Positions 22,131-35,395 of a DNA stretch of 64,000 nt are shown piece by piece. Source of the DNA: Mytilus californianus (lineage: Eukaryota; Mollusca; Bivalvia; Mytilida; Mytilidae). Every line of letters starts with the position of its first letter. Positions within the stretch are counted from its first letter, which is position 1. The stretch covers positions 119,192,771-119,256,770 of the forward strand of contig NW_026262581.1 in the NCBI RefSeq assembly GCF_021869535.1. Direction: 5' to 3'. The translations under genes and the position numbers were made by a program. Under the pieces are notes generated by a model. That model was not told the DNA's origin. It worked only from the letters and a program-made list of their open reading frames with translations, and ran no database searches.

Positions 22131-25100
22131 TGAAAAAAATATTCATCTCATTTAACATTTAAGCTAAGTTTCCAGGTGATCACACAGAATTATTGCATTT
22201 TCGAGTATAAAACTAGAAATCTTCCAGGAATACCATAGAAACTGATAATTTTGTAGATTCACAAACTAGAAAATTAACCAATTTAAAAAACAGAAATTTA
22301 TAATACTAGATATTCCTCTTATATTGATTGCAATACTAGTTTCATTATTGCATGCACTGTCAGAATATGACATTGTAATTCTATATCAGAAAGTGCAAGA
22401 CATCCATTAACTTATTCAAATAGAAATCAATCAACTTTGATCTATTGTCAAGATATTCATTACAGTTCTTTGCATTCCTTAACACACAAAAAATTAAAAA
22501 GAAGCATTTGCATTCATTTGACATTGACATAAGTGTACAGTTGTGTTGATAGTTTATTAAGTAGTCAACTTAAAGATTTTTTTTAACAGATTTAAAGAAG
22601 TTAAATAAAACAGTTACATTATAGTTAATTCATACATATATTCATTTTGGTCTGATAAACACCACCAAAAGTTTTATAACACGAATTTTAAGGCTTGAAA
22701 AAATGAACCTAAGTGTTACAAGCGAATATGACAAACCCAGTCTAGTTTGTCAACTGTAAGTAATGGCAATCTTATATAAAGTGATCAAGGAGCGTCAGTA
22801 CACATTATGTCGGAGCTGTTCAGAAACAAAAAAATCAATCCATCAAAAATGTTGTAAAATCATTGAGAACAACATTACTAAACCGATTTCCATTCATTTA
22901 AAAAAAACGTTTCATTGTAAAAACATAACTATGGTATTAATTAAATACATTAAATGACTACATTTATAGTTTCTTCATTACATCTGCGGCAAGCAAGAAC
23001 ATATATTTCCATCAAAAAAGAAAAGGCATCCATTCCCTTTTTGGAAAAAAAGAAATAAATCTTTACTTTTTAAATTTTATAACACATAGTATAATATTAC
23101 TAAAAGCATAAAAAGGTAAAAACACATATTGTTAAACTTTAATACCCAATCATAAATCTTTTTTGCAAATCAATCTTTTAAAACAGGCTGAACAAATAAG
23201 ACTAATGAGTTTCGATCGGTTTATTTTCAGGTGTGTAAACTAAAGTTTATTAAATTCTTTAAGGTTTTAACTATTCTGTTAAGGCATGTTTGAAGGTTAT
23301 GCTGTCAATATTCAATGCTAAAATCTTATGACATCTACCGTTCTAGATGAACTTGAAGGTTATTCATGTATTGTGCTGTTTATTTACAGTAAAATATAAT
23401 CAAAAATTCTTTGTTATCACTAGGTTGGTATTGTTTAAACCTTTAAAAAAAAACTATTTTTAGACAGTGTTACTCGTTTTTTTTATGTCTATTTGATTTT
23501 TATCCTCCTAATAATTTAAGTGTATTTGTATTCTCTAACTTCTGGTAATTCCACGTGTTTCTTCTATGAAATTGAGCTATAATTATTAACTAAACTTTCA
23601 TCAAACTACAATATGGATTTGATATCAAACTTTACTAATCATAGCCCAGTGGCAAAGTAAACAAATTATTATACTAATTTTTGTTAATATTATATCAGGA
23701 ACAAAGCCTGCAGACGAGACTGTAATTTACTGCTATGTGTACTTTAATGTGATCATAAATATCCGACCTGATCCAAAAATCGACAAAAGAAGTTAACAAT
23801 CCAACCGTCAGTACATTGAATCTAAAAGTAGTAAACAACTCTATTGCTAATATATATAACCAAACAATGGTTTAAAAGAATAACAGAAATTGAAATAACT
23901 ACAACAAAAATTAAGTTTCATCTTAGCTGAAATGTCAAATAAAAATTACAGAAACTGTTTTAAAACAATGCTTCATTACTGGATGGAAATATTTCAGTGA
24001 TTAGTCGAGCAATAATATTCTTTGCGAACGCCAATATGAACATATGAACAGTGTTCTACAATTCTGTTGCGAGTATTCCCAGAACTATAGGAGGTTAAAT
24101 AGTACGTTGACAAAAACATGGACAATCACGTTTTGGTTTGCTTAAAACGTTTACACTACAGTACCTGGAAATTGTTAGAAGGTAACAGTAATTATTATTG
24201 AGGAAAAGTCGCTAATATTTTGATGAACATAATAAGTCTTCTAAAACTTGTCATCGGAGAGTGAAGAATTATTCAAGTTATATTCTACCAATATCTACAA
24301 AGACAAGCAAGAAACCTTGACGTGCTTTTGTTGAACATTTGATTCATGAAAAGATAAAAGAAAAACAAAGACGCACTGTTACACACATTCAGGTTAATGC
24401 AAAATTGTGAGACACGTCGTTGTTAATTTAAGCTCATTTTACATGTCTGAACGTCAGAACTGTGTAAACAGATAACATTTAAATAGTAATGAAGAATTAG
24501 TAAATAACACTAAATGACTTAAGACTTCCAAACCCTTTGAGCGTGATTTCCCTGTTGTTTTGCTTTACTGATTATTTGTTCTTCATCTAGTTATTGATGA
24601 CCTAACTTCTTTTTCACATGACGGTAACATGACAGTTTCTGACAAATTTGAAAGCTGAGAAAATAAGTTGACTTTTAATTGAATGCCATTTCTACTATAC
24701 ATCAAAGACTGGAGATTTGCAAATTAAATTTGACATGTTAATTAAAATCATCCCTGTGTTTATGTGTTTATAGAAAACAATCTTATTGTGTTAACCGATT
24801 TTATGGAGTTATATTTATGGAATTAAATTAGAGTTAATAACCTATTAAGATGATTTGTTTGTAAAAATAATATTATAGCATAAAATAATCAAAGATGAGA
24901 AAATGATTCAATAATCATCCACCCAAACCTTGCACAAGAAACAAAAAAGAAAGCACTGCAAACCTCACCTTAAACCGTTGGTAAATCCACTTTTGAAAAA
25001 GAATGTAAGGCTATTTGTAAATTGTTCCATAAAGTGATGTCTGAATAATGAAGTGTTTCCTGTGATATTCAATTCTATTCTGTAAAGTTAGTCAACTAAG

Positions 25101-25724
25101 TTGTTAAAGCAGTTAAAGAGATGACACTTCATGTTTTGCATTAAGAATAATTCTTGCAGCTATATTTTGCACTTTGTATATTTTTGTGGGAATTTGAAAT
25201 AGATGTTTCGCTCTATATTGTACTACAATTATCAAAAATAGGCAAAATATAACCATCATAATATGATATAATGCCCTCATATTGCAGATAATTTCTTAAT
25301 CGACTCATTAAACCCAGTCTAGTGGAAATTGTTGGATCACTAGCATTGATTTGCACAGACAGAGAGTTTCAATACGAAGTAGCTGTTCAGACTTGACTTC
25401 ATCTCTCATTCCCATAAAATTTAGCCTGTGGCAACCTTCCATGGTAGCCCCAGTTGTAAACTGTACACTATTGTCAATCTTTCATCACCTGTCTAATGTC
25501 AAAAGTAAAATTTTATATTCGATTAATGTGCATAATTGCTGTACGTATGGTAATAAATACTAACAAATCTAAATTTATGTTAATGGCTTCCAGCCGTAAA
25601 TTACAAATCATTGATGGTACTGTTGATATATTGTTTAATGATTTATAGAATCAAACGAAGTCAAGTTTGAAAATCTACTCGGAATAATTATTGATAACTC
25701 TCTGTCATGGTCTGCGCAAAATAA
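22131..25724. other. AT-rich intergenic DNA
   Basis: No gene, transfer RNA or clear repeat was recognised in 3.6 kb. Open frames are short and featureless. A possible ordinary intergenic or intronic background. Confidence 0.5.
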
Positions 25725-25878
25725 TGCTAGGGTTTCAACCATTTTCTCTTTTGTCGTTAATATTTTTATTCCACCGACCCTCTTTGTCAATTTCTGGATG
25801 ACTACGTAGTCACCAAAATTTGAATTATGCAGTGAGAGGGCATCATCTATATTGCGGAATGTGAAGTTATAAAAACCG
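25725..25878 (-). mobile_element. Penelope-like reverse transcriptase fragment
   Basis: The minus strand retains the block around the catalytic box: sequence complementary to CATCATCTATATTGCGGAA (reading FRNIDDALSLHNSNFGDY, with Tyr of YIDD changed to Asn) and the CTCTTTTGTCGTTAAT region. Internally deleted and dead. Confidence 0.6.
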
Positions 25879-28395
25879 AAGTGTTTATTGAATTAACCTT
25901 CATCAGGAATGTTCAAACCTAATGTTTTTATAACCTATTTCAATAGATAGTTGCCTTTAGATAATTATTAATTCATTGACAGGATGTCGTTTATATAGCA
26001 ACATAAAAACATTTAAAGGTTCGGGCTCCCATTTTTGTTTTTTTATAAAACGTTTTGCAAGAGTGTCGCTTCACATGAATAAGAATTGAGAATAGAAGAA
26101 CAGTCAGGTACCCATAGAAATGCTATATGTCAGAAAACAAGTCCACCTGCCCAAATAATATGCTAAAACGTATTTTATTTGAAAAGCAGCCGTTTTAAGA
26201 TAGTTGATGTTAGGTTTATTTTCTGTAAGTTATAATTTGAAAAATAATACGCTACATTAATATTTTCATGGAGCAAAACACAATTAATGTTAAGATCATA
26301 CTTTTTTAGTTCAGTGTGAGAAATAGATGTAAAACGGTAAAGAATTCAATTTTTACGAAGAAAGAGACAGTATTTAAAGAGATCCCTCTTATAAATACAA
26401 ATGAAGCGAATGGCTAGTTGCGTTCAAAACAAGTACGTCAATATAGTCAAACCAATTTATGGGTATAATATTTCTTTCCGTGTTTGTTGTCCATAAACCG
26501 ATAGTTTCCTTTGATAACTTAATGAATATCCAGAAAATAATGAGGAAAATATTTGACCATAAAATATTTCTCGGAAATGAGTAATACAGTAAATGTATCG
26601 CTAATTGATGAGTTATACCAAATGACGTATGTCCAGAATGAAATTCATACAAATGTTTTCTCTCTAGAAAGAAAATAAGAATTTACAAAATGCTTAGAGT
26701 ATATCACAAACTAATTTCGGAGGGAAACATACCTAGTTACACCAATTAGACTCTGAACCGTCTTCTATTATATTGTATGATAACTTCACCACCAACCCAA
26801 GTAATCGTCACATCAAAATTTTTAGCTTTATATTTCATATATGCTCTTATATCTCACTCTTTATTTCAAAATTTAATGGGAACATAGAATGATAAATTAA
26901 AGGTGTCAATATATCATGGATTATACATGTATTAACTCCATTCACATTTTCAACCAACGTTTTATTTAAAGTCTTGTAGTGACACATGATGTTGCGGGAG
27001 TCATCTACTGCTAAAAGTAGCAGTCTGGTATCTTAATATGACTACTATTTATCACATCCACCCTTAAATTGTGATGCGAGTTCATGCACAAGTAAATTTG
27101 ACTTAATAAGATCAACATATATTTCTAATTCCGAAAATGGTTTAGTCAGGTAAACACCAAAATCACCATTTGTTAGAGCAGGGCTACTTTTACATATGTT
27201 TTAAATGTGTGTGTGAATTGGTGGTGTGACACTTAAAGCTAGAGACATCCAACGCATAGATTGAAAATAGTTTTTTTCAACCAATCTGTTTTAACTAGGA
27301 ATCTGTATGTCAAAATTATACATGAAAACCGAAATAATGATTTGTTAATAATATGATACTTTGGATTGATTTTTTCTCACTCAACCAAAAGCTATGCTCT
27401 TTATTTATCTAAAAGTTCACTGAGTCCGATATCTTCCATCTTTTTGGTTATAAACAAGATTCATTACTTTCCACCGGCTGTCCAAGCAGAACTAATTAAT
27501 CATTGGATAAATTTAATGAACGTAGTGAGTAGCCAGACATACCACTACAAATAGTATATAATTATTATGTAACAAACATTCGTTATGTTCAATTATGTGA
27601 TACAGTAATTGTTAGATTAAAACTGATTTCTACAGCATAGAAAAGGGTTAATCCTAATTGTTTCCGCGATATCGTTTATCATTTGGCTTTTTCATTCAGG
27701 TAAACAATGTCTGCCAATTCATTTGCCAATCAGCTTAATTTTTTACAGACTTCTAATTCTATTATATGTTTCTGTTCTCAACAAGATACACAACTGAGGC
27801 AGATACATAAAAAGTTTGTAGAAACAGGTCGTCAATCAATGCAAGTAAATATCGTATGTACAAAATTTATATATTTCAAAGCGAACTGGTTAAAAAAAAT
27901 GGTTTAAGGAGTTACAACAAAAGATGAACAACCGGGATAATCAGATCGAATCAAGAAGTACGATTTGAAGTTAAATTGGTCAAATAACATCTGATATTTT
28001 CCAAAGTTCCTCCAAGCAGAACGTCCGATTGTTGATCAAAAAGCCCTGAAATAAAAGAAAATTTTCTCATAATTCATCCTTATGTTGAATCATGTACTTA
28101 TAACGTTGCAATCATCATTTTAAAAAACTAGTAAAGAATAATATCATACTCGGGAATATATCAAAAATATTAGTGCAAATTTATAGAACTTTGTTTAAGA
28201 ATGTCCTTGTTATTTTTCTTCAAACATTACCACTAACATATTCATCAAAACTGCAGTTTAAGATTTGTAATTTGATATTGTGTTCAAAAATATGTCAAGA
28301 TGTTGTCAGAACAGCATAACACAAAAGTAAGGCTGCTGTAAAGATTCAAGGATTCTGCTGGTGATATAACTCATGAAAAATTGACCCTAATAACA
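25879..28395. other. AT-rich intergenic DNA
   Basis: No recognised gene. A minus-strand frame at 26389-26652 contains FHSGHTSF preceded by a possible acceptor; it is discussed among rejected items. The right end (about 28400-28440, complement of CGAAATGCGCATCTGG) is a common bivalve repeat motif. Confidence 0.45.
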
Positions 28396-28800
28396 TAAAC
28401 GGTACCAATTTTTCTGCACCAGATGCGCATTTCGACAATCAATAAAATTGAGAATGGAAATGGGGAACGTGTCAAAGAGACAACAACCCGACCATAGAGC
28501 AGACAACAGCCGAAGGCCACCAATGGGTCTTCAATGCAGCGATAAACTCCCGCACCCGGAGGCGTCCTTCAGCTGCCCCCTAAACAAATATGTATACTAG
28601 TTCAGTGATGATGGACGTCATACTAAACTCCAAATTATACACAGGAAACTAAAATTAAAAATGATACAAGACTAACAAAGGCCAGAGGCTCCTGACTTGG
28701 GACAGGCGCAAAAATGCGGCGGGGTTAAACATGTTTTTTGAGATCTCAACCCTCACCCTATACCTCTAGCCAATGTAGAAAAAACAAACGCACTTCAGTA
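28396..28800 (+). repeat. Abundant mussel repeat M, long copy
   Basis: Runs through GAGAATGGAAATGGGGAACG, GTCAAAGAGACAACAACCCG, GCCGAAGGCCACCAATGGGT, CACCCGGAGGCGTCC and GCGGCGGGGTTAAACATG. I recognise this as one of the commonest dispersed elements in mytilid sequence. Further pieces are at 51140-51205 (minus) and 62642-62690 (plus). Confidence 0.7.
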
Positions 28801-28989
28801 CGTAATGTCTCTTCAGTGATGCTCGAGGCCAAAATATTTGAAAATCCAAAGCTAGTAAAACGATGAAGAGCTATAAACCAAAAAAAAGACAAAAAATTAT
28901 AGCCAAAGCCGGACAAGGAATCAGAGCTTTGCATGAGGGAGATACATTACTTAATTTTAAATAATTTCCAAAATTTTGTAATGGCAAAT

Positions 28990-29080
28990 TTTAATAACAC
29001 AAACTCCGTATTTTCATGCCAGTACCGAAGTACTGGCTACTGGGCTGGTGATGCCCTCGGGGACTATCAGTCCACCTAAC
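28990..29080 (+). repeat. Repeat M-associated segment
   Basis: Contains CATGCCAGTACCGAAGTACT, GGCTACTGGGCTGGTGAT and CCTCGGGGACTATCAGTCC, another block I know from mussel repeats. It follows the 28.4-kb copy in the same orientation and may be part of the same larger element. Confidence 0.55.
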
Positions 29081-30820
29081 TATTTTTATTTTCGATGAAT
29101 TTACACGGCAAAAATGTCAAAACTGTACTATTTTGTATTAGACTGACTAACATTGAATCTGCAATTTGATTCTTAATCTTTATACTATTGCAGTGATTTG
29201 AACCTCACATGGTTGTGATATAGACCGTAAAAATCGGCCATGATTGAAGTCTTAAACGTGAACGATATAGCCATTCAACAATACAAATGAACAAAAACTG
29301 ACGTTATTGTAAACCAAAGCTATTATCATCACAGAAAAGATAAGTCACATGTCTTAAATCCGTCATAATGATAAACATCTTCATATTAACATCTTCTGAC
29401 ATGTCATAGTGCTGGGGAAAAGTGACATTTCAAGTTCAAAGGTTAAAGTTCTGGGATTATTTGATCGATTTAACGACATGGTTTACGTATCGTCTGGATT
29501 TCAGCAACAATTACAAAAGTTTTTCGGATACAAGTTCACGTCTAGTCTCGACCTATTGGTATAAGTGACAATATCAGTATTGTCAGAACAAGCAGCTGTC
29601 AATCAGACTTTCAGACTTCGTCTTTCACTAAACGCCTTATTAATCATCATAGGATTTGTGTCCTATCTTTCCATTAGTGTAGAGTGCAATAGTGGTTTTG
29701 AAGCCTGCACTATTAGATGAAAACACATATTATCTTGACTATCTATATGACTTAAAGGTAGGTCTATAGATTTAATCAACAGAGAAATTGCTGCATTGTT
29801 CTTCATAAGAACTTGAGGAGATGGTATAATTAAGAGTACAAATAAAATCTCAATAAACGTTTGAAACTAAGATCTGTTTATTTTATTGTAGCCTTCAATT
29901 TTGTACTGATAGTATCTTCATCCACGTTATACCAATGGATTAATCAATGCTATTTTCTATATATAAGAATAAGGGGAGGTATAACTCGGTTGATTTATAC
30001 TATGATGAACAACTATTGTTTATTTTTTCATAACAAGAAATATCCCAAATATTCAGCTTTATTCAAGCATTTAACGCTAGACCATATCGTTAGAGAATCC
30101 AGTCAATATGTTGAAGGAGACTTATTCAAAATAAAATACATATTAAATAGGTGTGCAATACCTGTTACATATAATTGAAAAAAATAAAAAAAAGGGTTTC
30201 TTTTTTTTTAACTGAAAATGGTAATTAACATTCCCTCAAAAATAAGGAAAAAAACAAAATAAGAATTTAGTGAAGAATATATAACAATACATATAGACAA
30301 ATTATTTTGGGAACTTAAAACGCACTCTTTTACAAAGCAAGTATGGAATAATCTCTATAATTTGAAATAACTAGAAAGAAAAATCTACAATGAATTGTCT
30401 CGTTTTAAATAAAAATTATTTCCCTCTTTCAGATTAAAATAAAATCCATTTAAAAGACAAAGATATTCCCAAAATATCACAGAAGGTGGGAAGATCATCA
30501 TCTTGAATAGAAATGAGGATTAAACCATCTAAAAAAACAAGGAAAACGTTGACTTAATCATTAACTAACTAGGCATACTTCACAAATTCATTTTTATATT
30601 ATAGCCATTTGTTATATAGAGTTTAAGCAGTTTGAACGTGTCAGCTGCTAAAATACTTTAAATGTAAATATCTTAAATTTTATAGGAAAGTCCCCTCCCA
30701 ACCCCACTCAGTCTTGTGCAGAAAGAGTCACTTTCCTTCGTTTCTGGAACCATATGAAGTGTTCACAAAATATTTTTCGATTCATGTCTGTGAAGTATGA
30801 AATACTGTGTAACTGATAAT
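29081..30820. other. AT-rich intergenic DNA
   Basis: The open frame at 29861-30178 (105 codons, starting at TTG) shows no motif, and its flanks carry no splice or repeat signal I can defend. No gene call. Confidence 0.45.
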
Positions 30821-31290
30821 AACGCCTTATTCATTTCGTGCGTATGATGAGTTTTTCTGGAGTTACCGTCACTAGGAACGCTCAAACCCAATCATTTGTA
30901 AGCCAAGGAGGTATAAGACACAAACATGTGAAGAGCTGTAAATCATTGACCAACAGACCTAAAAAAAATAGCTCAATTCTTCTAAGATAAACTCTGCCCG
31001 AGATAGTTGGAACCTAATTTTCTTTATAATTTTTTCATTTATCAACGGTGATTTATTTCGTGCGTCGGAAGCACTTTTTTAGATTAACCATCATCAGGAA
31101 CACTCAAACCCAAATATTTGACAGCCCCTTATTTGTATAAGGCCTAACCACGTGATTGGATGTATAAGGCCTAACCACGTGATTGGATATACACGAATTA
31201 CTATAAAGGCACTCTAAAACATAGTTACCGAAGAGACATTAATTGTCGAAATGCGCATCTGGTTCAATAAAATTAGTAACGTTTATGTTA
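30821..31290 (+). repeat. Dispersed repeat with two related halves and a 27-bp tandem duplication
   Basis: Two diverged halves each contain a ATTTCGTGCGT...AACGCTCAAACCCAA-type phrase (about 30837 and 31056). Between 31135 and 31190 the words TATAAGGCCTAACCACGTGA TTGGAT occur twice head to tail. It ends with TCGAAATGCGCATCTGG, the same motif found inverted at 28410. Confidence 0.6.
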
Positions 31291-31984
31291 TTACCTATAT
31301 GAATACATATCAGTATTATATATGTCTACATTCGAAAAGTTAGTACATATCGCACATTCCTTTTTGAATAACTGAAGTTGTCTCATTGACGAGAGAAGAT
31401 CATCAGCATGTTATCACTTACATGATCTAAATAAAAGCATAGTCCAGGGACTTAGGTGTGATATTTCATTTAAAAGAAAAATGCCAGTTGACTCCATTAT
31501 AAACTAACATGCTTAAGTGATCAATGAAATTCAATAAACATAAATCTTACTGAGTGCAATGTCCGGTTTGCTTAAAAGTGTGCCCTAAATAGCTTCCGAA
31601 AGTCAACATTTTATGACTTTCAGAGAACATCGACTATAAAAAATCTGTACAAGGACAAGTTTTCAGATACAATGTTTTTGTGCTACTTCCCGATAAACAG
31701 TAATCAAGATTAATCCTTGAAATAAATTATTGTCCTTAAATTAGAATCTCATTACAATTGTATGTTTAACATGTTCAATCAAAGTTTAATTTTGATAGTG
31801 GTGTAATATAAAAATTTATCGACGATCTGATTTCTCAGTTGGTTTTTTTCTGTTTAAAGTAATTTATTAAAGAGTTCTGTCGTTGCACCCGATCTCTTAC
31901 ATGCGGTTTCTTCGGTATTTTTGTCTTTGCAATCAAAATGGATTCATCAGTTTTAATATCGGTAAACTAATATTGCCTCTTATT

Positions 31985-32115
31985 GATACACTTCGTATTT
32001 GATTTTGCCTTTTTAACATTTTTGATTCGAGCGTCACCGATGAATTTTTTGTAGTCGAAACGTGCATCTGGCGTGCACAATTTCAAGCCTAGTATCTATG
32101 ACGAGTTTATCTAAA
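31985..32115 (+). repeat. Dispersed repeat E
   Basis: Carries GATTCGAGCGTCACCGATGA, GTCGAAACGTGCATCTGGCG and AGTATCTATGACGAGTTT. It is the same family as copies nested in the retroelement at 34.4-34.8 kb. Confidence 0.6.
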
Positions 32116-32467
32116 TGATGACTCGTATATGTATTATTAATCTCATAACTTTTTTTACGTCAGTGTTTCAATGACTATTAGTTTTCAACATGCATTATAT
32201 CTTTGTTTATTACATCCGCTTGCAGAAAAAAATAGGTAGAAGCTACTAAAGGGACAATATAAAATCATAAGTGGCAAACAAAAAAAAAACAAAAAAAAAA
32301 CGACAACATCATGTCCAAAGAGAAAAACGACAATAGACAAACAACAGTATACGAAAAGTACACAGAAAAATAAGGACTGAGCAACACGAATCATACCAAA
32401 GCCAGGGTGATCTCAGGTACTTTATATAGAAATATACTCCACATGCAGGCGCTCCTGGAATATTGCT

Positions 32468-33868
32468 ATATAAAACAAGAGGCTCTCAAGAGCCTGAATT
32501 ACTCACCTGTAATTGTTTGCTTAAATCTTTCATCAATGATTATTTTTGCTTTTCTATATATATTAATGAGTGGCTTGAAAATGCCATTTAAATGTTCTAT
32601 GTATCTGTCATATTTTCTTCAAAAGCAAACAAATGCATTTTACCCCTATGTTCCATTTTAGCCAAAGTGGCTATGTTACTTGACGTAGAAGGAAATAAAA
32701 TACAAAATTTATACAAGATACTCTGAAACTCATTCAGCCCAAGTGTGGCTGAAATTGATTCAGCAGTTTCAAATGAGAAGATTTTCAAAGTAAGCAAACT
32801 AGATTAGATGAACAAACTGTGAAAAATTGTCTTTAAAAGACAATAACTCCTTAAGGGGTCAATTGACAATTTGATCATATAAACTTATTTGTAGATCTTA
32901 CTTTGCTGAACATTTTTGCTGTTTACAGTTTATCTTTATCTATAATAATATTCAAGATAATAACCGAAAACTGCAAAATTTCCTTAAAACCATCAATTCA
33001 GGGGCAATAACCTAAAAAATCAGATACCCGATTTGGCTGATAATTTCAGAGCACGTAGACCTTGACCTAATGAATACTTTAACTTCTTGTCTGATTTGCT
33101 GTAAATGCCTTAGTTTTTGAGATATAAGTCAAAAACTGCATTTTACCCTATGTTCTATTTTTAGCCATGGCGGCCATGTTTTCTGAGGAAACAGAAAATA
33201 AAACACAAACTTTATTCAAGATACCTTAGAATCATTCAGCTTAAGTTTCGTTTAATTTGGTTCAGTAGTTTCAGAGGAGAATTTTTTTTTTTTTAAGTTA
33301 GAAAACATGATAAACAAATTGTGTAAAATTGTCCTTAAAGAGCAATAACTCCTTAAGGGATCAATAAACAATTTTTGTCATTAAATTTGTTTGTAGATCT
33401 TACTTTGCTGAACATTTTTGCTGTTTACAGTTTATCTTTATCTATAATAATATTCAAGATAATAACCAAAAACTGCAAAATTTCCTTAAAATTACCAATT
33501 TAGTGGCAGCAACCCAACACTGGGTTGTTAGATTCATCTGAAAATTTCAGGGCTGATAGAACTTGACCTTATGAACATTTTACCTATGTCAGGTTTGCTC
33601 TTAATGCTTTGGTTTTTGAGATATAAACCACAAACTGCATTTTACCCGTATGTTCTATTTTAAGCCATGGCGGCCATGTTTTTTGACAAAACAGAAAATA
33701 AAACACAAACTTTATTCTAAATACCCTAAGGATCATTCAGCTTAAGTTTGGTTGGAATTGGTTTAGTAGTTTCAGAGGAGAAGATGTTTGAAATAGTTTA
33801 CACCGGACGGACGACGACGGACGCCAAGTGATGGCAAAAGCTCACAGTTCCTTCGGAACGGTGAGCTA
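32468..33868. mobile_element. 1.4-kb nested element with about 500-bp internal tandem units
   Basis: It interrupts the retroelement between GTTGCTATATAAAA and AAATGGAATATTCACAATTAGG, which are adjacent in other copies. TAAAA lies at both edges and may be the target duplication. Inside, landmarks recur with a 490-513 base period: GCCATGGCGGCCATGTT (about 32661, 33174, 33664), TAGATCTTACTTTGCTGAAC (two copies) and ATTCAAGATAATAACC. It starts near CAAGAGGCTCTCAAGAGCC, itself a short palindrome, and ends TTCCTTCGGAACGGTGAGC, also palindromic. No coding frame. I know this family as common in mussels. Confidence 0.7.
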
Positions 33869-34427
33869 AAAATGGAATATTCACAATTAGGAAGCTAAAT
33901 TCATCGTAAAGTTTAGTTCTTAACCAATCCTCAATGTCAATTTCTAGATGTAAATTAAGATATGAAGCAGACTTAACAGTGTCTTTGGTGTCTTTTTTTT
34001 AATTGGTGTCCTTTTTTTAAAGTTTGATGTGATAGATGCGTTCAACATAGTCTCCACACTTTTATTTTTATAGTGAGAGGACATCATATTTATTGCGTTA
34101 CGTGAATATTGCGGAAGATAAAGAATAGCGCTACTTTCTTCTCATTCTTTCTGAGAACATCCTGAATAAAATCTGCATATCCAATATAAGAACAGGTCGG
34201 AAGGAAGAGACACAGCGTTTGGAAATGCCGATTGACTGTTGAAAAAAAGAACATAGAATAATAACCTGATCCAGCTAAGGTCAACTTTGTACATACCAAG
34301 TCTCATTTATCCCTTTATAGAACAAAATATGTGTATCTACGTTAGCCATTCCTTTTTATTAAACAAAATTTTATTCTTCCAATCTTTCTAGTTTAGAACG
34401 AGGAATACATGTTTTAAAAAAAAACTC

Positions 34428-34762
34428 AATCAGAGATACCAGGCTTTTAATTTTGTACGCAAGACAAAAGACTCATCAATGACGCTCACATCAAAAAAGA
34501 TAAAGAAAAGGCCGATTAAATTACTGAAATGAAGAGTAAAGGGTAGAAGAGTCATGAGGAAAGACTTATATGGTATCTTTGGAATGTTTTAGTACATAGC
34601 CTCAGTCGTATTTGGAACAACTTTCAGTATTTTAGGTTTTCAGTGCTCTTTAACTTCGTATCTGATCTGGCCTTCCAGCTGATTCGAGCACCACTGATGA
34701 GTCTAATGATCCGAGACGCGCGTCTGTCGTACCTAAGTTTGGTATCTTTGATGAGTTTTTAT
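34428..34762. repeat. Two oppositely oriented repeat E pieces
   Basis: About 34428-34500 reads as the reverse complement of repeat E (ATACCAGGCTTTTAATTTTG, GACTCATCAATGACGCTCA), and 34597-34762 is a forward copy (ATTCGAGCACCACTGATGAG, CGAGACGCGCGTCTG). They lie inside the 32.2-35.4 kb retroelement and are separated by about 95 bases of it. Confidence 0.55.
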
Positions 34763-35395
34763 GATTAGTGCCACTCCTAATGTAGTTACTTTCACAGTTA
34801 CTCTAGAGCTCGAATGTAATTACTGATACAATACATGTTATTAATTTGGAAAGAAGTTTCTGTAGGTCTTCTGGAAGACTCAGCAGAAGGACGGTGTTTG
34901 CAAAAAACAATTGGTTGAAATTCCAGAGGAAGAACAGATCTACGATTGTTCAAGAATCTGAAGGCATATGTTGGGTTTTCCATGTGAACTGTCAAATCCT
35001 TATCAATTTATTAAGTACTAGTGGTCTATATAATGTGATTTACAACCAAACAACTAAAAAATCCGATATTGTTCGGGGCTTTGTTTGTGTTATCAAACAA
35101 TATATTTATCATGGAGTTATGACCGGTGTTTACAAACAATTTAGTCGTTGAAAAAATACGTAGCAAGAGAGTTAATAAACCCACTAAGTTTTTAATTCTT
35201 GTTTGTGTTAACGGCCTTACAGGCTTATTCGGAAAGAGTACCTACGTCTTCTTTATCGCGTTTAACTCATTGTCTGGCATACTCATTGACAGAATCCATA
35301 AGTATTGTAAAGTTGTTGATCCAGTGTGAAATTAAGGTGCACGGTATTTCGAGCCTTCGGTTCACAAATTGCGCAGAGAAGTGTTGTTGATAATG

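Larger units (their letters stand above)
32230..35395 (-). mobile_element. Old Penelope-like copy broken by nested repeats
   Basis: Minus-strand order: leader region (35395-34800, with the CTACGTCTTCTTTATCGCG block also seen at 15 kb), reverse transcriptase pieces (34760-33870 and 32466-32430), then the tail (32420-32230). It is interrupted by a 1.4-kb element and by two copies of repeat E, and part of the tail-proximal coding region is deleted. The YIDD box is degraded. Open frames inside are debris. Confidence 0.65.

Noticed and set aside
26389..26652. Minus-strand frame with FHSGHTSFGITHQ, similar to the SGH motif of PAP2 phosphatases, preceded by an acceptor-like TTTCTTTCTAG.
   Set aside because: Only the five-residue motif matches; the expected upstream KxxxxxxRP and downstream SRxxxxxH motifs are absent, and the in-frame sequence has no other family feature. 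Treated as chance.
29861..30178. 105-codon open frame as a possible small secreted protein (hydrophobic start).
   Set aside because: It starts at TTG, lacks a clear signal peptidase site or family motif, and sits in AT-rich DNA where such frames arise by chance.
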